Position numbers and translations under genes: made by a program. A stretch of DNA of 64,000 bases from Solwaraspora sp. WMMD406 (GTDB taxonomy: Bacteria > Actinomycetota > Actinomycetes > Mycobacteriales > Micromonosporaceae), in assembly GCF_029626025.1 (NCBI RefSeq), contig NZ_JARUBF010000001.1, positions 1,984,001 through 2,048,000 of the forward strand, given 5' to 3'. Each line of letters opens with the position of its first letter. Within the stretch, counting starts at the first letter, position 1. Positions 8,958 through 17,507 of the stretch are shown piece by piece. The notes under the pieces were generated by a model. It worked only from the letters and a program-made list of their open reading frames with translations, searched no databases and was not told the origin of the DNA.

Positions 8958-9977
8958 TCACCGGACCACCGCCGGTGACCACGCGTCGTGCACCAGCACC
9001 CGCGGCGTACCGGAGCCGTCGGCCGGCACCCGCCACACGTCGCTGGTCGCCGCCCCACCGCCGGCGCGGGGCAGCCCGTAGATCACGGTGTCGTCGTCGA
9101 GCCACTCGACCTGGTCGTCCACGCTGCGCGTCTCGGCCAGCAGGGTCTCCGAACCGGTCGTCAGGTCGTAGACCGCCAGCCGCCACCGACCCGGCGGCAG
9201 GTCGCCACGCTTCTTGAACACGACCCTGGTCCGGTCCGGTGACAGCGACGGACATTCGGCGTCGACCCGCAACGTGTCGACCCGGCGGGCGGCGATGCTC
9301 CCCTGGACCAGCCAGGTCCGGCCACCGGAGGCGGCCGTCGCGTAGAACCGGTCGTCGTCGGCGAAGGTCACCCCCCACAGGTTCTTGTCGATCGCGGTGA
9401 GCAGCCCGCCGTCGACGTAGAGCGGGAACTCCTCGATGTCGCCGACCACCGCACCGCCGGTGCGGCTGATCACCGTACGAGTGGAGAACTCGCCCGGATT
9501 GGCGTACGAGTCGCCGGAGACGAACGACGTGGTCGCCGCCAGGCTCCCGTCGCCGGACAGCCGGGCCCGCGACGGGATCCCGGTGAGCGGCAGATCCCGC
9601 TCCGGGGCGAACGCGGCGTCCAGCAACCGCGCCCGGTAGACGGTGAGCAGGCCACGCTCGGCGGACAGGCAGATGGTCTGCGACCGTGTGGCGTACACCC
9701 GCTCGCAGGACGTGTCGGTCAGCACCCGGGGACCGTCGGGGTCGGACAGCGGAGTCATCGCCACCTTGCCGTGGCCGACGCCGAGCGCGGTGGAGCGGAA
9801 CACCAGATGCGGCGCGGCGCGGACCGTAGCGAAGTCCTCGCGGGTCGGCACCGGGGTCACGTCCGCCTGCACCTGGGCCTGCGACTGGCGCACGTGCCAC
9901 ACGTATCCGCCGGCGCCGAACACCGACAGCAGCACCACGGCCACCAGGATCACCAGTCGGGCCCGCAACCCGGTCAC
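8958..9977 (-). CDS. membrane-anchored beta-propeller (TolB-like) protein
   Basis: A 339-residue protein. One N-terminal transmembrane helix (LVILVAVVLLSVFGAGGYVW) precedes an extracytoplasmic domain built of repeated 40-60 residue blade-like units. The units contain SRARLSGDGSL, CPSLSPDRTRVVF and DDQVEWLDDDTVIY, as in WD40-like/TolB propellers. GTG 9977 overlaps the stop of the upstream MFS gene (GTGA), so the two are translationally coupled and may cooperate in export or sensing. No catalytic motif is visible. The function is not assigned. Confidence 0.72.
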   Translation of the reverse strand: MTGLRARLVILVAVVLLSVFGAGGYVWHVRQSQAQVQADVTPVPTREDFATVRAAPHLVFRSTALGVGHGKVAMTPLSDPDGPRVLTDTSCERVYATRSQTICLSAERGLLTVYRARLLDAAFAPERDLPLTGIPSRARLSGDGSLAATTSFVSGDSYANPGEFSTRTVISRTGGAVVGDIEEFPLYVDGGLLTAIDKNLWGVTFADDDRFYATAASGGRTWLVQGSIAARRVDTLRVDAECPSLSPDRTRVVFKKRGDLPPGRWRLAVYDLTTGSETLLAETRSVDDQVEWLDDDTVIYGLPRAGGGAATSDVWRVPADGSGTPRVLVHDAWSPAVVR

Positions 9978-11299
9978 GACGCACCGCCCGTCGACGGCGG
10001 GCCGGCGTCGGCTGACGGTGCCGGCTCGGCGTCGCCCGCCGACGTCGCGTCCGCGTCGGCTGACGGTGCCGTGTCGACGTGGCGCAGCAACCACCAGGCG
10101 AACGGCACCCCGGCGGCCAACGCGACCGCGAACACCGCCACCGCCGTCGTCGAACCCGCGACACTCCACAACAGACCAAACGCGACCGACGACGCGAACC
10201 TGGTCAGCACCACCATCGTCTGCGCGGCGGCGATGCCACTGCCCCGGGCGGCAGCCGGTACCAGCCTGGCGACCAGCGCCGGTAACACCCCGTCGGTGGC
10301 CGCGTAGAAGACCCCGAGCAGCAGCAAGACCGTGACCGTCAACCACCACCCGCCAGCCGGAGCGGCCGCCAGCAGATAACAGGCGAGCAGCGCACCGTGC
10401 CCGGCGACCATCACCCGGGCCCGGCCGACCCGGTCGGCGAGGCGCCCCAACGGAACGGCCAGCGCCAGGTACGCCACGTTGCTGCCGACGAACAACAACG
10501 GAAAGTACGACGCGGCGAAGTCGTCGCGGTCCTGCAACGTCAGATAGAGGAACCCGTCGCCGACGGTCACCAGACCGAGCAGGCCGGCGGCGAGCAGCGG
10601 CCGACGCAGCCGGGCCCCGGTCACCTCAGCGACCATCCGCTGTACGCCGAGCCGGGCCGCGCCCACCGCGGTCGGCAGGTTCGGCACGAACAGCACCAGC
10701 ACCGCCAGCCCCACCACGGCGAACGCGAACGACACCAGAAACACCGAGTCGTAGCTACCCGGAACCGTGGCCAGCAGGGCGAACGCGACCAGCGGGCCGA
10801 GCGCGGCACCGAACGTGTCCAACGCCCGGTGCACCCCGAACGCCCGACCGAGCATGGCCGGGTCCGACGAGGCGGCGATCAGCGCGTCCCGGGGCGCGGT
10901 CCGCAGCCCCTTGCCCAGCCGATCCATGGTGATCACCGCGGTGATCGCGGCGAACCCCTGCACCGGCACCAGCGCGATCCGGCTCAGTGCCGACGCCCCG
11001 TAGCCGGCCACCGCCACCCACTTCGGCCGCCCACCCCGGTCCCCGGCGTACCCGCCGGCGATCCGGACCAGCGCGGAGACGCCCTGATACACGCCGTCCA
11101 CGAAGCCGTACGCCACCGGGCTCAGCCCGACCACCGCCGTCAGGTACAGCGGCAACACCGACGCCACCATCTCCGAGGAGACGTCGGTGAGCAAGCTGAC
11201 CGTACCGAGCAGCAGGACGGTGCCCGACACCCGCCGCCCGACGTGGCGACCCGGCGAAGCCGAGTCCACACCGGGGCGATCGCGCAGCGTGACGTACAC
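9974..11299 (-). CDS. MFS transporter
   Basis: A 441-residue major facilitator with about 12 transmembrane segments. Several sequence features are MFS-like: SLLTDVSSEMVASVLPLYL in helix 1, GDRGGRPKW in loop 2-3 (motif A-like), DRLGKGLRTAPRDALIA, and RLADRVGRAR in the second half. Its overall character is that of the drug:H+ antiporter or UMF-like branch. The last ~35 residues are Asp/Ala/Ser-rich. GTG 11299 lies 13 bp downstream of the fusion gene stop; no strong ribosome-binding site is visible. Inside a sugar-biosynthesis operon it may export the product or a precursor, which is inference. Confidence 0.85.
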   Translation of the reverse strand: MYVTLRDRPGVDSASPGRHVGRRVSGTVLLLGTVSLLTDVSSEMVASVLPLYLTAVVGLSPVAYGFVDGVYQGVSALVRIAGGYAGDRGGRPKWVAVAGYGASALSRIALVPVQGFAAITAVITMDRLGKGLRTAPRDALIAASSDPAMLGRAFGVHRALDTFGAALGPLVAFALLATVPGSYDSVFLVSFAFAVVGLAVLVLFVPNLPTAVGAARLGVQRMVAEVTGARLRRPLLAAGLLGLVTVGDGFLYLTLQDRDDFAASYFPLLFVGSNVAYLALAVPLGRLADRVGRARVMVAGHGALLACYLLAAAPAGGWWLTVTVLLLLGVFYAATDGVLPALVARLVPAAARGSGIAAAQTMVVLTRFASSVAFGLLWSVAGSTTAVAVFAVALAAGVPFAWWLLRHVDTAPSADADATSAGDAEPAPSADAGPPSTGGAS

Positions 11300-11312
11300 C
11301 GGTCCGGCTCGC

Positions 11313-13151
11313 TCAGCCCGCCAGCGCGGCGGCCAGCACCTCGACGACCCGGTCCTGCTGCGCGGCGGTCAACTGCGGGTAGATCGGCACCGACAGCAGC
11401 TCCGGGGCGGTCGACTCGGCGTGCGGGAACGACCCGGCCGGGTAACCCAGGTCGGCGAAGGCCGGCGTCAGGTGCACCGGCACCGGGTAGTGGATGCCGG
11501 CCCCGATCCCGGCCGTGTTCAACGCGGCGACGACGGCGTCCCGGCGGGCCGCCCCGCCCGGCACCCGTACGCAGTAGATGTGCCAGACGTGCACGTTGCC
11601 GTCCGCCGTCACCGGTCGGACCACGTCGAGGTCGGCCAGCAGCTCGTCGTACCGGGCGGCGATCGCCCGGCGCCGGGCGTTGCCGTCGGCCAACCGGGCC
11701 AGCTTGGCCCGCAGCACCACCGCCTGCAGCCCGTCGAGGCGGCTGTTGAAGCCGAGCACCTCGTGGACGTACTTGCGGGCGCTGCCATGCGCCGACATCA
11801 GGCGGATGTCGGCGGCGAGCCCGGCGTCGGCGGTGACCACCGCCCCGGCGTCGCCGTACGCGCCGAGGTTCTTGCCCGGGTAGAAGCTGGTCGCGGCGAT
11901 CCCGTCCGCACCGGCGCTCACGCCGTGCCGGGTGGCCCCCTGGCACTGCGCGGCGTCCTCGACGATCGCGACGTCCCGCCCGGTGCCGCCGGCCAGCCCG
12001 GCGAGGCCGGCGCGCAGCCGCTGCACGTCGGCCAGCTGCCCGTACAGGTGCACCGGGGCGATCGCCCGGGTCGCCGGGGTGACGGCGGCCAGCGCCGCGT
12101 CCACATCGATCAGGTACGTCGCCGGGTCGCAGTCGACCAGTACCACCCGGGCACCGGCCCGGGCGACCGCCTCGGCGGTGGCGATGAACGTGTTCGCCGG
12201 CAGGATCACCTCGCTGCCCGGACCGACGCCGACCGCCCGCAACGCCAGTTCGAGCGCGTCGGTGCCGTTGGCCACCCCGACGCAGTGCGGTACCCCGCTG
12301 AACGCCGCGTACTCGGCCTCGAAGGCGGCGACCTCCGCGCCGCCGATGAAGGCGGTGTCGGCGATGACCCGCTTGAAACCGGCGTCGACCTCCTCGGCCA
12401 CCTCGGCATGGGCGGCGGCCAGATCGACCAGGGGGATGCTGTTCACGGACGACTCCTCGACTGCGACTACGGCTTTCGACTCCACCTGCGGCCCGGCCGG
12501 CTGACCGGCCGGGCGCAGGAACCGGGCCGGAGCGCCGACCCACACTTCGCCAGCGGGTACGTCCCGCAGCGCCACCGACCCCATGCCCAGCTGTGACCAG
12601 GCACCGACGCTGACACCGTCGCGCAGCAACGCGCCCGCCCCGACGTAGACGCCGTCGCCGAGCCGTACCCCACCGCCCAGCCGCACCCCGGAGGCGATCG
12701 TGGCATACGGACCGATCACGTTGTCGTGGGTCAGCACCACCTGCGGCATCACCGCCACGTGCGCGCCGACGGACACCTCAGCGGTCAGGTCCACCCCGGC
12801 CAGCAGCACACTGCCTTCCCCGACGACGCATCCGACGCCGACCCGGGCGCTCGGGTGCACGATGGTGGCGTACCGCTGCGGGGGCAGGCCGAACCGTTCG
12901 ACCAGCCGCTGCCGCGACCGGTAGTTGCGGGGGTTGCCGACGCAGACCACCACGGCCGCGTCGGCCAGTTCGCCGACCAGGTCGGTGCCGCCGATCACCG
13001 GGACGTCGACCCGCCGGGTGCCGTGCAGCGCCGGGTCGTCGTCGAGGAAGCCGCGCAGCCGCCAGGTCGGCGACACCGCGTTGATCGCCGCGACGGCGGC
13101 GGCGGTCTCCCGGGCGAACCCGCCGGCGCCGACGATGACCAGGTCTCTCAT
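11313..13151 (-). CDS. fusion: NeuD/PglD-type sugar O/N-acetyltransferase + DegT/DnrJ/EryC1/StrS aminotransferase
   Basis: A single 612-residue frame with two complete enzymes. Residues 1-215 match NeuD/PglD acetyltransferases: an N-terminal Rossmann-like nucleotide-sugar domain (MRDLVIVGAGGFARETA) and a left-handed beta-helix of hexapeptide repeats ending in VWVGAPARF. Residues 236-612 are a full-length PLP sugar aminotransferase with the Schiff-base lysine in SFYPGKNLGAYGDAGA. The linker is about 20 residues. A GTG at 12446 (residue 236) has a perfectly placed GAGGAG, so the aminotransferase may also be made alone. ATG 13151 overlaps the stop of the second aminotransferase gene (ATGA). The pair fits transamination of a ketosugar followed by acylation of the new amine. 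Confidence 0.88.
   Translation of the reverse strand: MRDLVIVGAGGFARETAAAVAAINAVSPTWRLRGFLDDDPALHGTRRVDVPVIGGTDLVGELADAAVVVCVGNPRNYRSRQRLVERFGLPPQRYATIVHPSARVGVGCVVGEGSVLLAGVDLTAEVSVGAHVAVMPQVVLTHDNVIGPYATIASGVRLGGGVRLGDGVYVGAGALLRDGVSVGAWSQLGMGSVALRDVPAGEVWVGAPARFLRPAGQPAGPQVESKAVVAVEESSVNSIPLVDLAAAHAEVAEEVDAGFKRVIADTAFIGGAEVAAFEAEYAAFSGVPHCVGVANGTDALELALRAVGVGPGSEVILPANTFIATAEAVARAGARVVLVDCDPATYLIDVDAALAAVTPATRAIAPVHLYGQLADVQRLRAGLAGLAGGTGRDVAIVEDAAQCQGATRHGVSAGADGIAATSFYPGKNLGAYGDAGAVVTADAGLAADIRLMSAHGSARKYVHEVLGFNSRLDGLQAVVLRAKLARLADGNARRRAIAARYDELLADLDVVRPVTADGNVHVWHIYCVRVPGGAARRDAVVAALNTAGIGAGIHYPVPVHLTPAFADLGYPAGSFPHAESTAPELLSVPIYPQLTAAQQDRVVEVLAAALAG
12446..12458 (-). promoter_or_regulatory. 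internal ribosome-binding site and GTG start inside the fusion gene
   Basis: On the minus strand GAGGAG (12453-12458) is followed by 6 bases and GTG (12446-12444), in frame. It lies exactly at the boundary between the acetyltransferase and aminotransferase domains (residue 236). It looks like the retained start of a formerly separate aminotransferase gene. Confidence 0.5.
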
Positions 13152-14293
13152 CGGCCGGCCAGTTTGCGCAGCACCGCCACGATGTGGTCCTGGTCGGCCT
13201 CGGTGAGCGCGTGGTGCAGCGGCAGGATCAGCGAATCGCGGGTCAGCCGCTCGGTCACCGGCAGCGGGGCCGGTGTGACGTGCGCGTACGCCGGTTCCAG
13301 GTGGGCGGCCATGATGCCGCGCCGCGCGGACACCCCGGCGGCGGACAACTCGGTGAGCACCTCGTCGCGGCTGACCCCGTACTCCGGGTCGATGCGCACC
13401 CAGAACGACTGGAAGTTCGTCTCGCCGTACGCCGGGTCGACCACCGGGACCAGCCCGTCGATCCCGGCGAGCAGCTCGTGGTAGCGGGCGGCGAGCGCCC
13501 GCCGGCCGGCGATCAGTCCGGGCAGCCGGCCGACCTGGACCAAGCCGACAGCGGCCTGGATGTCGGTCATCCGGTAGTTGAAGGCGGTTTCCAGGTACGC
13601 CTCCAGCACCGGTTGGGTGCTGGCGTGCCGGTCGGCAGCGGAGACGTTCATGCCGTGTTCGCGCAGCCGGCGCAGCCGGACCGCGCCGTCGGCGTCGTCG
13701 AGGGTCAGCATGCCGCCCTCGCCGGTGGTGATCACCTTGCGGGGGTGGAACGACCAGGCGGAGATCGCCGCGCCGGCACCGACCGGCCGACCGTACGCGC
13801 GGGAACCGGCCGCGCAGGCGGCGTCCTCGATCAGCGGTACGCCCCAGCCCGCGGCCGCCGCGCGCAGCGCGACCGTGTCGAACGGCATGCCGCCCTGGTG
13901 GACCGCGATCACCGCCCGGGTACGCGGCGTGCGAACCGCCTCGATCGTCTCGACGGTCAGGTTGCCGGTGGCCAGGTCGACGTCGGCGAAGACCGGCTCG
14001 GCACCGGCGTGCCGGACCGCGTTGGCGGTGGCGATGAACGACAGCGACGGTACGACGACCTCGTCGCCGGGTCCGACGCCGTGCAGCACCAACGCCAGGT
14101 GCAGCGCGGTGGTGCAGGAGCTGACCGCCACCCCGTGGTCCGCGCCGACGGCGGTGGCGAACTCGCGTTCGAACTGCGCCACCCGGGGGCCCTGGGCCAC
14201 CCAGCCGGAGCGGATCGCCGCAGCGGCGGCCTGCTCCTCCTCCTCGCCGAGCATCGGCAGCATCACCTGGATACGGCGGGTGGATTCGCTCAT
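13148..14293 (-). CDS. DegT/DnrJ/EryC1/StrS family sugar aminotransferase
   Basis: A 381-residue PLP-dependent aminotransferase. Key elements are the SSCTTALHLAL phosphate-binding loop, the VIAVHQGGMPFD strand, LIEDAACAAGS (Asp contacting the pyridine nitrogen) and the lysine in WSFHPRKVITTGEGGM. The last motif resembles perosamine-synthase/PseC-like sugar 4-aminotransferases more than the neighbouring fusion partner. Two different aminotransferases in one operon suggest either a diamino sugar or two successive transaminations. ATG 14293 overlaps the preceding stop (ATGA), and the gene's own stop overlaps the next start. Confidence 0.9.
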   Translation of the reverse strand: MSESTRRIQVMLPMLGEEEEQAAAAAIRSGWVAQGPRVAQFEREFATAVGADHGVAVSSCTTALHLALVLHGVGPGDEVVVPSLSFIATANAVRHAGAEPVFADVDLATGNLTVETIEAVRTPRTRAVIAVHQGGMPFDTVALRAAAAGWGVPLIEDAACAAGSRAYGRPVGAGAAISAWSFHPRKVITTGEGGMLTLDDADGAVRLRRLREHGMNVSAADRHASTQPVLEAYLETAFNYRMTDIQAAVGLVQVGRLPGLIAGRRALAARYHELLAGIDGLVPVVDPAYGETNFQSFWVRIDPEYGVSRDEVLTELSAAGVSARRGIMAAHLEPAYAHVTPAPLPVTERLTRDSLILPLHHALTEADQDHIVAVLRKLAGR

Positions 14294-15330
14294 GCCGGCT
14301 GGCTCCAGTTCTTGGTCTGCATCCGCTCCAGCGCGCCGGGCTGCTCGCGCAGCAGCCGCTGGAAGTATTCGAGGGTGTGGCCGATACCCTCGGCCAGTGA
14401 CACCCGGGGTGCGAAGTCGATGGTCTTGCGCAGCTTGGAGGTGTCCACCCACAGCCGGGGCACGTCTGCCGGGCGGGGTTCCTCGAAGACCGGGCTCAGG
14501 TCGGTGCGGCCGACCGCCGCCAGTACCGTCTCGGCCAGCAAGCCGATGGTCAGCTCCTCGCCGTAGCCGAGGTTGACCACCTCGCCGACCAGCTCGGTCG
14601 ACTCCGCCACCCGGGCCAGCGTCTCGACGCAGTCCTTGACGTACAGGAAGTCGCGGGTGACGCCGCCGTCGCCGAAGACCACCGGCGGCTGTCCGGCCAG
14701 GGCGCGCAGGAGGAAGCGGGGGATCACCTCGCCGGAGTCGCCCTCGAAGTGCGAACGCGGCCCGTAGTTGTTGAACGGCCGGACGCAGACCACCGGCAGC
14801 CCCCAGCACTCCAGGTACGAGCGGGCGTAGTGTTCGCCGGCCAGTTTGCTGCTGCCGTACACGGTCAACGGCCAGGGGGTGGTCTCCTCGGTGATCGGGA
14901 ACTCCAGCGCCCGGCCGTAGATCTCCGAGGTCGACACGTACAGCAGTCGGGACACCCGCGCGGCCCGCGCCGCCTCCAGCACGTTGAGTGTTCCGAGCGC
15001 GTTGACCTGGTGGTTCTCCACCGGGCTGTGCAGCGAGTGGCGCACCCCCAGGCAGGCCAGGTGGAACACCACGTCGACGCCGGCCATCGCGTCGACGCAG
15101 GTCTGCGGGTCGCGGATGTCGCCCTCGATCACCCGCATCGATTCCGTGCCGGGGAAGTCGAGGTTGTCCCGGGTGCCGTTGCGGAAGTTGTCCAGCACCA
15201 CGACCCGCGCCCCGAGCGAGACGAGGTGTTCGGCCAGGTGCGAGCCGATGAACCCGGCGCCGCCGGTCACCAGGACGGTGGAGGTGCTCAGGTCGACGGC
15301 GGGCGCGGCCGGTCCGGTGGGCGTCGTCAT
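14290..15330 (-). CDS. NAD-dependent nucleotide-sugar epimerase/dehydratase (extended SDR)
   Basis: A 346-residue extended short-chain dehydrogenase. TGGAGFIGSHLAEHL is the NAD-binding glycine motif, VSTSEIYGR the catalytic Ser region, and YGSSKLAGE the Tyr-x3-Lys pair. RPFNNYGPR and DGGVTRDFLYVKD are substrate-domain signatures shared by UDP/GDP-sugar epimerases, decarboxylases and 4,6-dehydratases. The SEIYG context (rather than TDEVYG) argues against a classical dTDP-glucose 4,6-dehydratase. Translationally coupled on both sides through 4-bp overlaps. It probably supplies the keto- or epimerised sugar for the downstream aminotransferases. Confidence 0.88.
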   Translation of the reverse strand: MTTPTGPAAPAVDLSTSTVLVTGGAGFIGSHLAEHLVSLGARVVVLDNFRNGTRDNLDFPGTESMRVIEGDIRDPQTCVDAMAGVDVVFHLACLGVRHSLHSPVENHQVNALGTLNVLEAARAARVSRLLYVSTSEIYGRALEFPITEETTPWPLTVYGSSKLAGEHYARSYLECWGLPVVCVRPFNNYGPRSHFEGDSGEVIPRFLLRALAGQPPVVFGDGGVTRDFLYVKDCVETLARVAESTELVGEVVNLGYGEELTIGLLAETVLAAVGRTDLSPVFEEPRPADVPRLWVDTSKLRKTIDFAPRVSLAEGIGHTLEYFQRLLREQPGALERMQTKNWSQPA

Positions 15331-16400
15331 GCCGGGCTCTCCTCGTCCAGCGGGATCATCGTGCCGCCGGCGGCGAGGCTGCGGGTGGCGGCTTCCAGGA
15401 TGGCCAGCACCCGCAGGCCGGAACGACCGTCGGTCAGGGCGGGGGTGCCGGTACGGATGGCGCGGGCGTACTCCTCGACCATGGTGCGCAACGCTTCCCG
15501 TTCGGTCAGCGCCGGGGCCACCATGTCGCCGGAACGGTACGACACCAGCATGTCGCGCCGTGCCTCGGTGCCGAGCTCGTCCGGGGCGGCGACGTCCACG
15601 CCCCGGTCGAACAGGGCGAGCCGTTGGCTGGGGTTGAGATCGTCCCAGACCAGGGTCCGCTTCGACCCGCCGACGATCGTGGTGCGGATCTTGACGGGGG
15701 AGAGCCAGTTGACGTGTACGTGGGCGATCGCCCCGCTGCTCAGCCGCAGCGTGAGATAGGCCACGCAGGCGCGGCCGGCGCCGATGCCGTCGGCGCCGTG
15801 CGCGGCGACCGCCACCGGGCGTACCCCCGGGGGCAGGATGAAGTCGAGGATCGACAGGTCGTGCGGGGCGAGGTCCCAGATCACGTCGATGTCGCGCTGC
15901 ACCAAGCCCAGGTTGATCCGTACCGAGTCGAGGTAGTGCAGCTCACCGAGCTCACCGGCGTGCAGCATCTCGCGGATCCGCAGCACCGCCGGGGTGTAGC
16001 AGTAGGTGTGGTCGCACATCAACGTCAGACCACGCCGCTCGGCCTCGGCGACCAGGGTGGCGCCGTCGGCGTGGTTGGCGGCGAGCGGCTTCTCGACCAG
16101 CACGTGCTTGCCGGCCCGCAGCGCGGCGGACGCGACGTCGAGGTGGGTGCCGGCGGGGGTGGCGATCGCCACGGCCCGCACCGCGTCGTCGGCGAGCACC
16201 CGCGCCAGGTCGTCTGTGGCGCCGATCGTGGAGTAGTCGCCAAGGACCGTACGGGCCCGGCCGAGATCGAGGTCACAGAGCCAGCGCAGCCGGAACGCCG
16301 GGCTGGACATGAAGTTGCGGACCAGGTTGGGGCCCCAGTAGCCGGCGCCGATGACGGCTACGCCGATGGGCTCGTCCGGCATGGCAGGCGGATGAGTCAC
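15327..16400 (-). CDS. Gfo/Idh/MocA family oxidoreductase (WbpB-like sugar dehydrogenase)
   Basis: A 357-residue NAD(P)-dependent dehydrogenase: GVAVIGAGYWGPNLVRNF is the dinucleotide loop, and VLVEKPLAANHADG is the family EKP motif with the catalytic lysine. HDLSILDFIL lies in the substrate domain. Proteins of this type in aminosugar operons (WbpB/WlbA) oxidise the 3-hydroxyl of a UDP-sugar so an aminotransferase can act. GTG 16400 has a weak GGA upstream; ATG 16382 (MPDEPIG) is an equally sensible but unmarked start. First gene of the long minus-strand operon. The acyltransferase at 16781, transcribed divergently, would be the WbpD counterpart. Confidence 0.85.
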   Translation of the reverse strand: MTHPPAMPDEPIGVAVIGAGYWGPNLVRNFMSSPAFRLRWLCDLDLGRARTVLGDYSTIGATDDLARVLADDAVRAVAIATPAGTHLDVASAALRAGKHVLVEKPLAANHADGATLVAEAERRGLTLMCDHTYCYTPAVLRIREMLHAGELGELHYLDSVRINLGLVQRDIDVIWDLAPHDLSILDFILPPGVRPVAVAAHGADGIGAGRACVAYLTLRLSSGAIAHVHVNWLSPVKIRTTIVGGSKRTLVWDDLNPSQRLALFDRGVDVAAPDELGTEARRDMLVSYRSGDMVAPALTEREALRTMVEEYARAIRTGTPALTDGRSGLRVLAILEAATRSLAAGGTMIPLDEESPA

Positions 16401-16780
16401 GGATGTCCATTTCGTTGGGGGGGCATGCTGACCCGGACACGGCCGGGAGACCCGGGCCACCGAAGGGCGCGAGCGCAGCCCACCGGCGGGCCCGGCGGAG
16501 AGGGTCCGTCGGCGAAGCTACCGAGCGTTGCCGTCCCGACGCTAGCGCTGTGACGTAAACCCGGCACAACCGCGCGGCCACGAGGTACCTTCGGTGACCC
16601 GGGTCCGCCTGTCGGCCAGTGCCGGCCCGGAGAGTCGGCCGCCTTCCGCTCGGATCCTCGGGCCGTGCCGGGGTGCCGGGTCAGCTTCCCGACAACGGCG
16701 GCGACGGAGAACACCTACCGTGTGCGCCGCACCTTCGGCAGCTCTGACAGACTGCCGGTGACCAGGGAGGATCACTGTTG
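16401..16780. other. 380-bp divergent intergenic region
   Basis: This spacer separates the minus-strand sugar operon (16400) from the plus-strand acyltransferase (16781) and should hold both promoters. No -10/-35 pair stands out by eye. The only clear element is AGGGAGG (16764-16770), the ribosome-binding site for the acyltransferase. No coding potential was seen here. Confidence 0.5.
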
Positions 16781-17437
16781 ATGGCCGCCACCACACCAGA
16801 CCGGGACGCCGCCGGCGCCGGCTCAAGGTCACACCCGGGCGTCGCTGTCGCCGGTTCCGCCGACGTGGCCGACGCGGCACGCATCGGTGCCGGCACCCGG
16901 GTCTGGCACCTGGCCCAGATCCGCGAGGACGCGACCGTGGGCCGCGACTGCATCATCGGCCGGGGGGCGTACGTCGGACCGGGGGTCCGCCTGGGTGACA
17001 ACGTGAAACTGCAGAACCACGCATTGGTCTACGAGCCGGCGCAGCTCGACGACGGGGTGTTCGTCGGCCCGGCGGCAGTGCTCACCAACGACGAGTACCC
17101 CCGCGCCGTCACCCCGGACGGGCGGTTGAAGACCGGCGACGACTGGACGGCGGTCGGGGTGACGATCGGCACCGGCGCCGCGATCGGTGCCCGCGCGGTC
17201 TGCGTCGCGCCGGTACGGATCGGCCGCTGGGCGACGGTCGCCGCCGGTGCCGTGGTCACCCGGGACGTGCCGGACTTCGGCCTGGTGGTCGGCGTACCGG
17301 CCCGCCGGGTCGGTTGGGTCGGACGGGCCGGCGTCCCGCTGGTCGCCGACGGTGACGGCCGGTACGTCTGCCCGCGTACCGGCACCAGCTACCAGGAACG
17401 CGACGGCCGACTCGTCGAGGACGCCGCGCCGGACTGA
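16781..17437 (+). CDS. hexapeptide-repeat acyltransferase (WbpD/WlbB-like)
   Basis: A 218-residue left-handed beta-helix acyltransferase. Residues ~35-170 carry many [LIV]Gxxxx hexapeptide turns (IGAGTRVWHLAQI, VGPGVRLGDNVKLQN, VFVGPAAVLTND), ending in VVVGVPARRVGW. The VWHxxQI and NVKLQN pattern is typical of UDP-2-acetamido-3-amino-2,3-dideoxy-glucuronate N-acetyltransferases (WbpD/WlbB). The C-terminal ~30 residues contain a CPRTG segment seen in this subfamily. ATG 16781 was chosen; TTG 16778 is one codon upstream with better spacing to AGGGAGG. Divergent from the WbpB-like gene, it probably completes N-acylation of the amino sugar made by that operon. Confidence 0.85.
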   Translation: MAATTPDRDAAGAGSRSHPGVAVAGSADVADAARIGAGTRVWHLAQIREDATVGRDCIIGRGAYVGPGVRLGDNVKLQNHALVYEPAQLDDGVFVGPAAVLTNDEYPRAVTPDGRLKTGDDWTAVGVTIGTGAAIGARAVCVAPVRIGRWATVAAGAVVTRDVPDFGLVVGVPARRVGWVGRAGVPLVADGDGRYVCPRTGTSYQERDGRLVEDAAPD

Positions 17438-17454
17438 CCCACCCAACCCCCCGC

Positions 17455-17488
17455 CCGGTGATCGTCGCGCCCCGGTGATCGTCGCGCC
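17455..17488. repeat. 17-bp perfect tandem duplication
   Basis: CCGGTGATCGTCGCGCC occurs twice back to back in the short spacer between the acyltransferase and the convergent coiled-coil gene. No further role is evident. Confidence 0.8.
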
Positions 17489-17507
17489 CCGGCGGCGAAC
17501 GCAGCTG

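Noticed and set aside
13148-16400. dTDP-deoxysugar cluster with a glucose 4,6-dehydratase
   Set aside because: The epimerase/dehydratase gene lacks the TDEVYG-type active-site context, and no thymidylyltransferase is present in the window.
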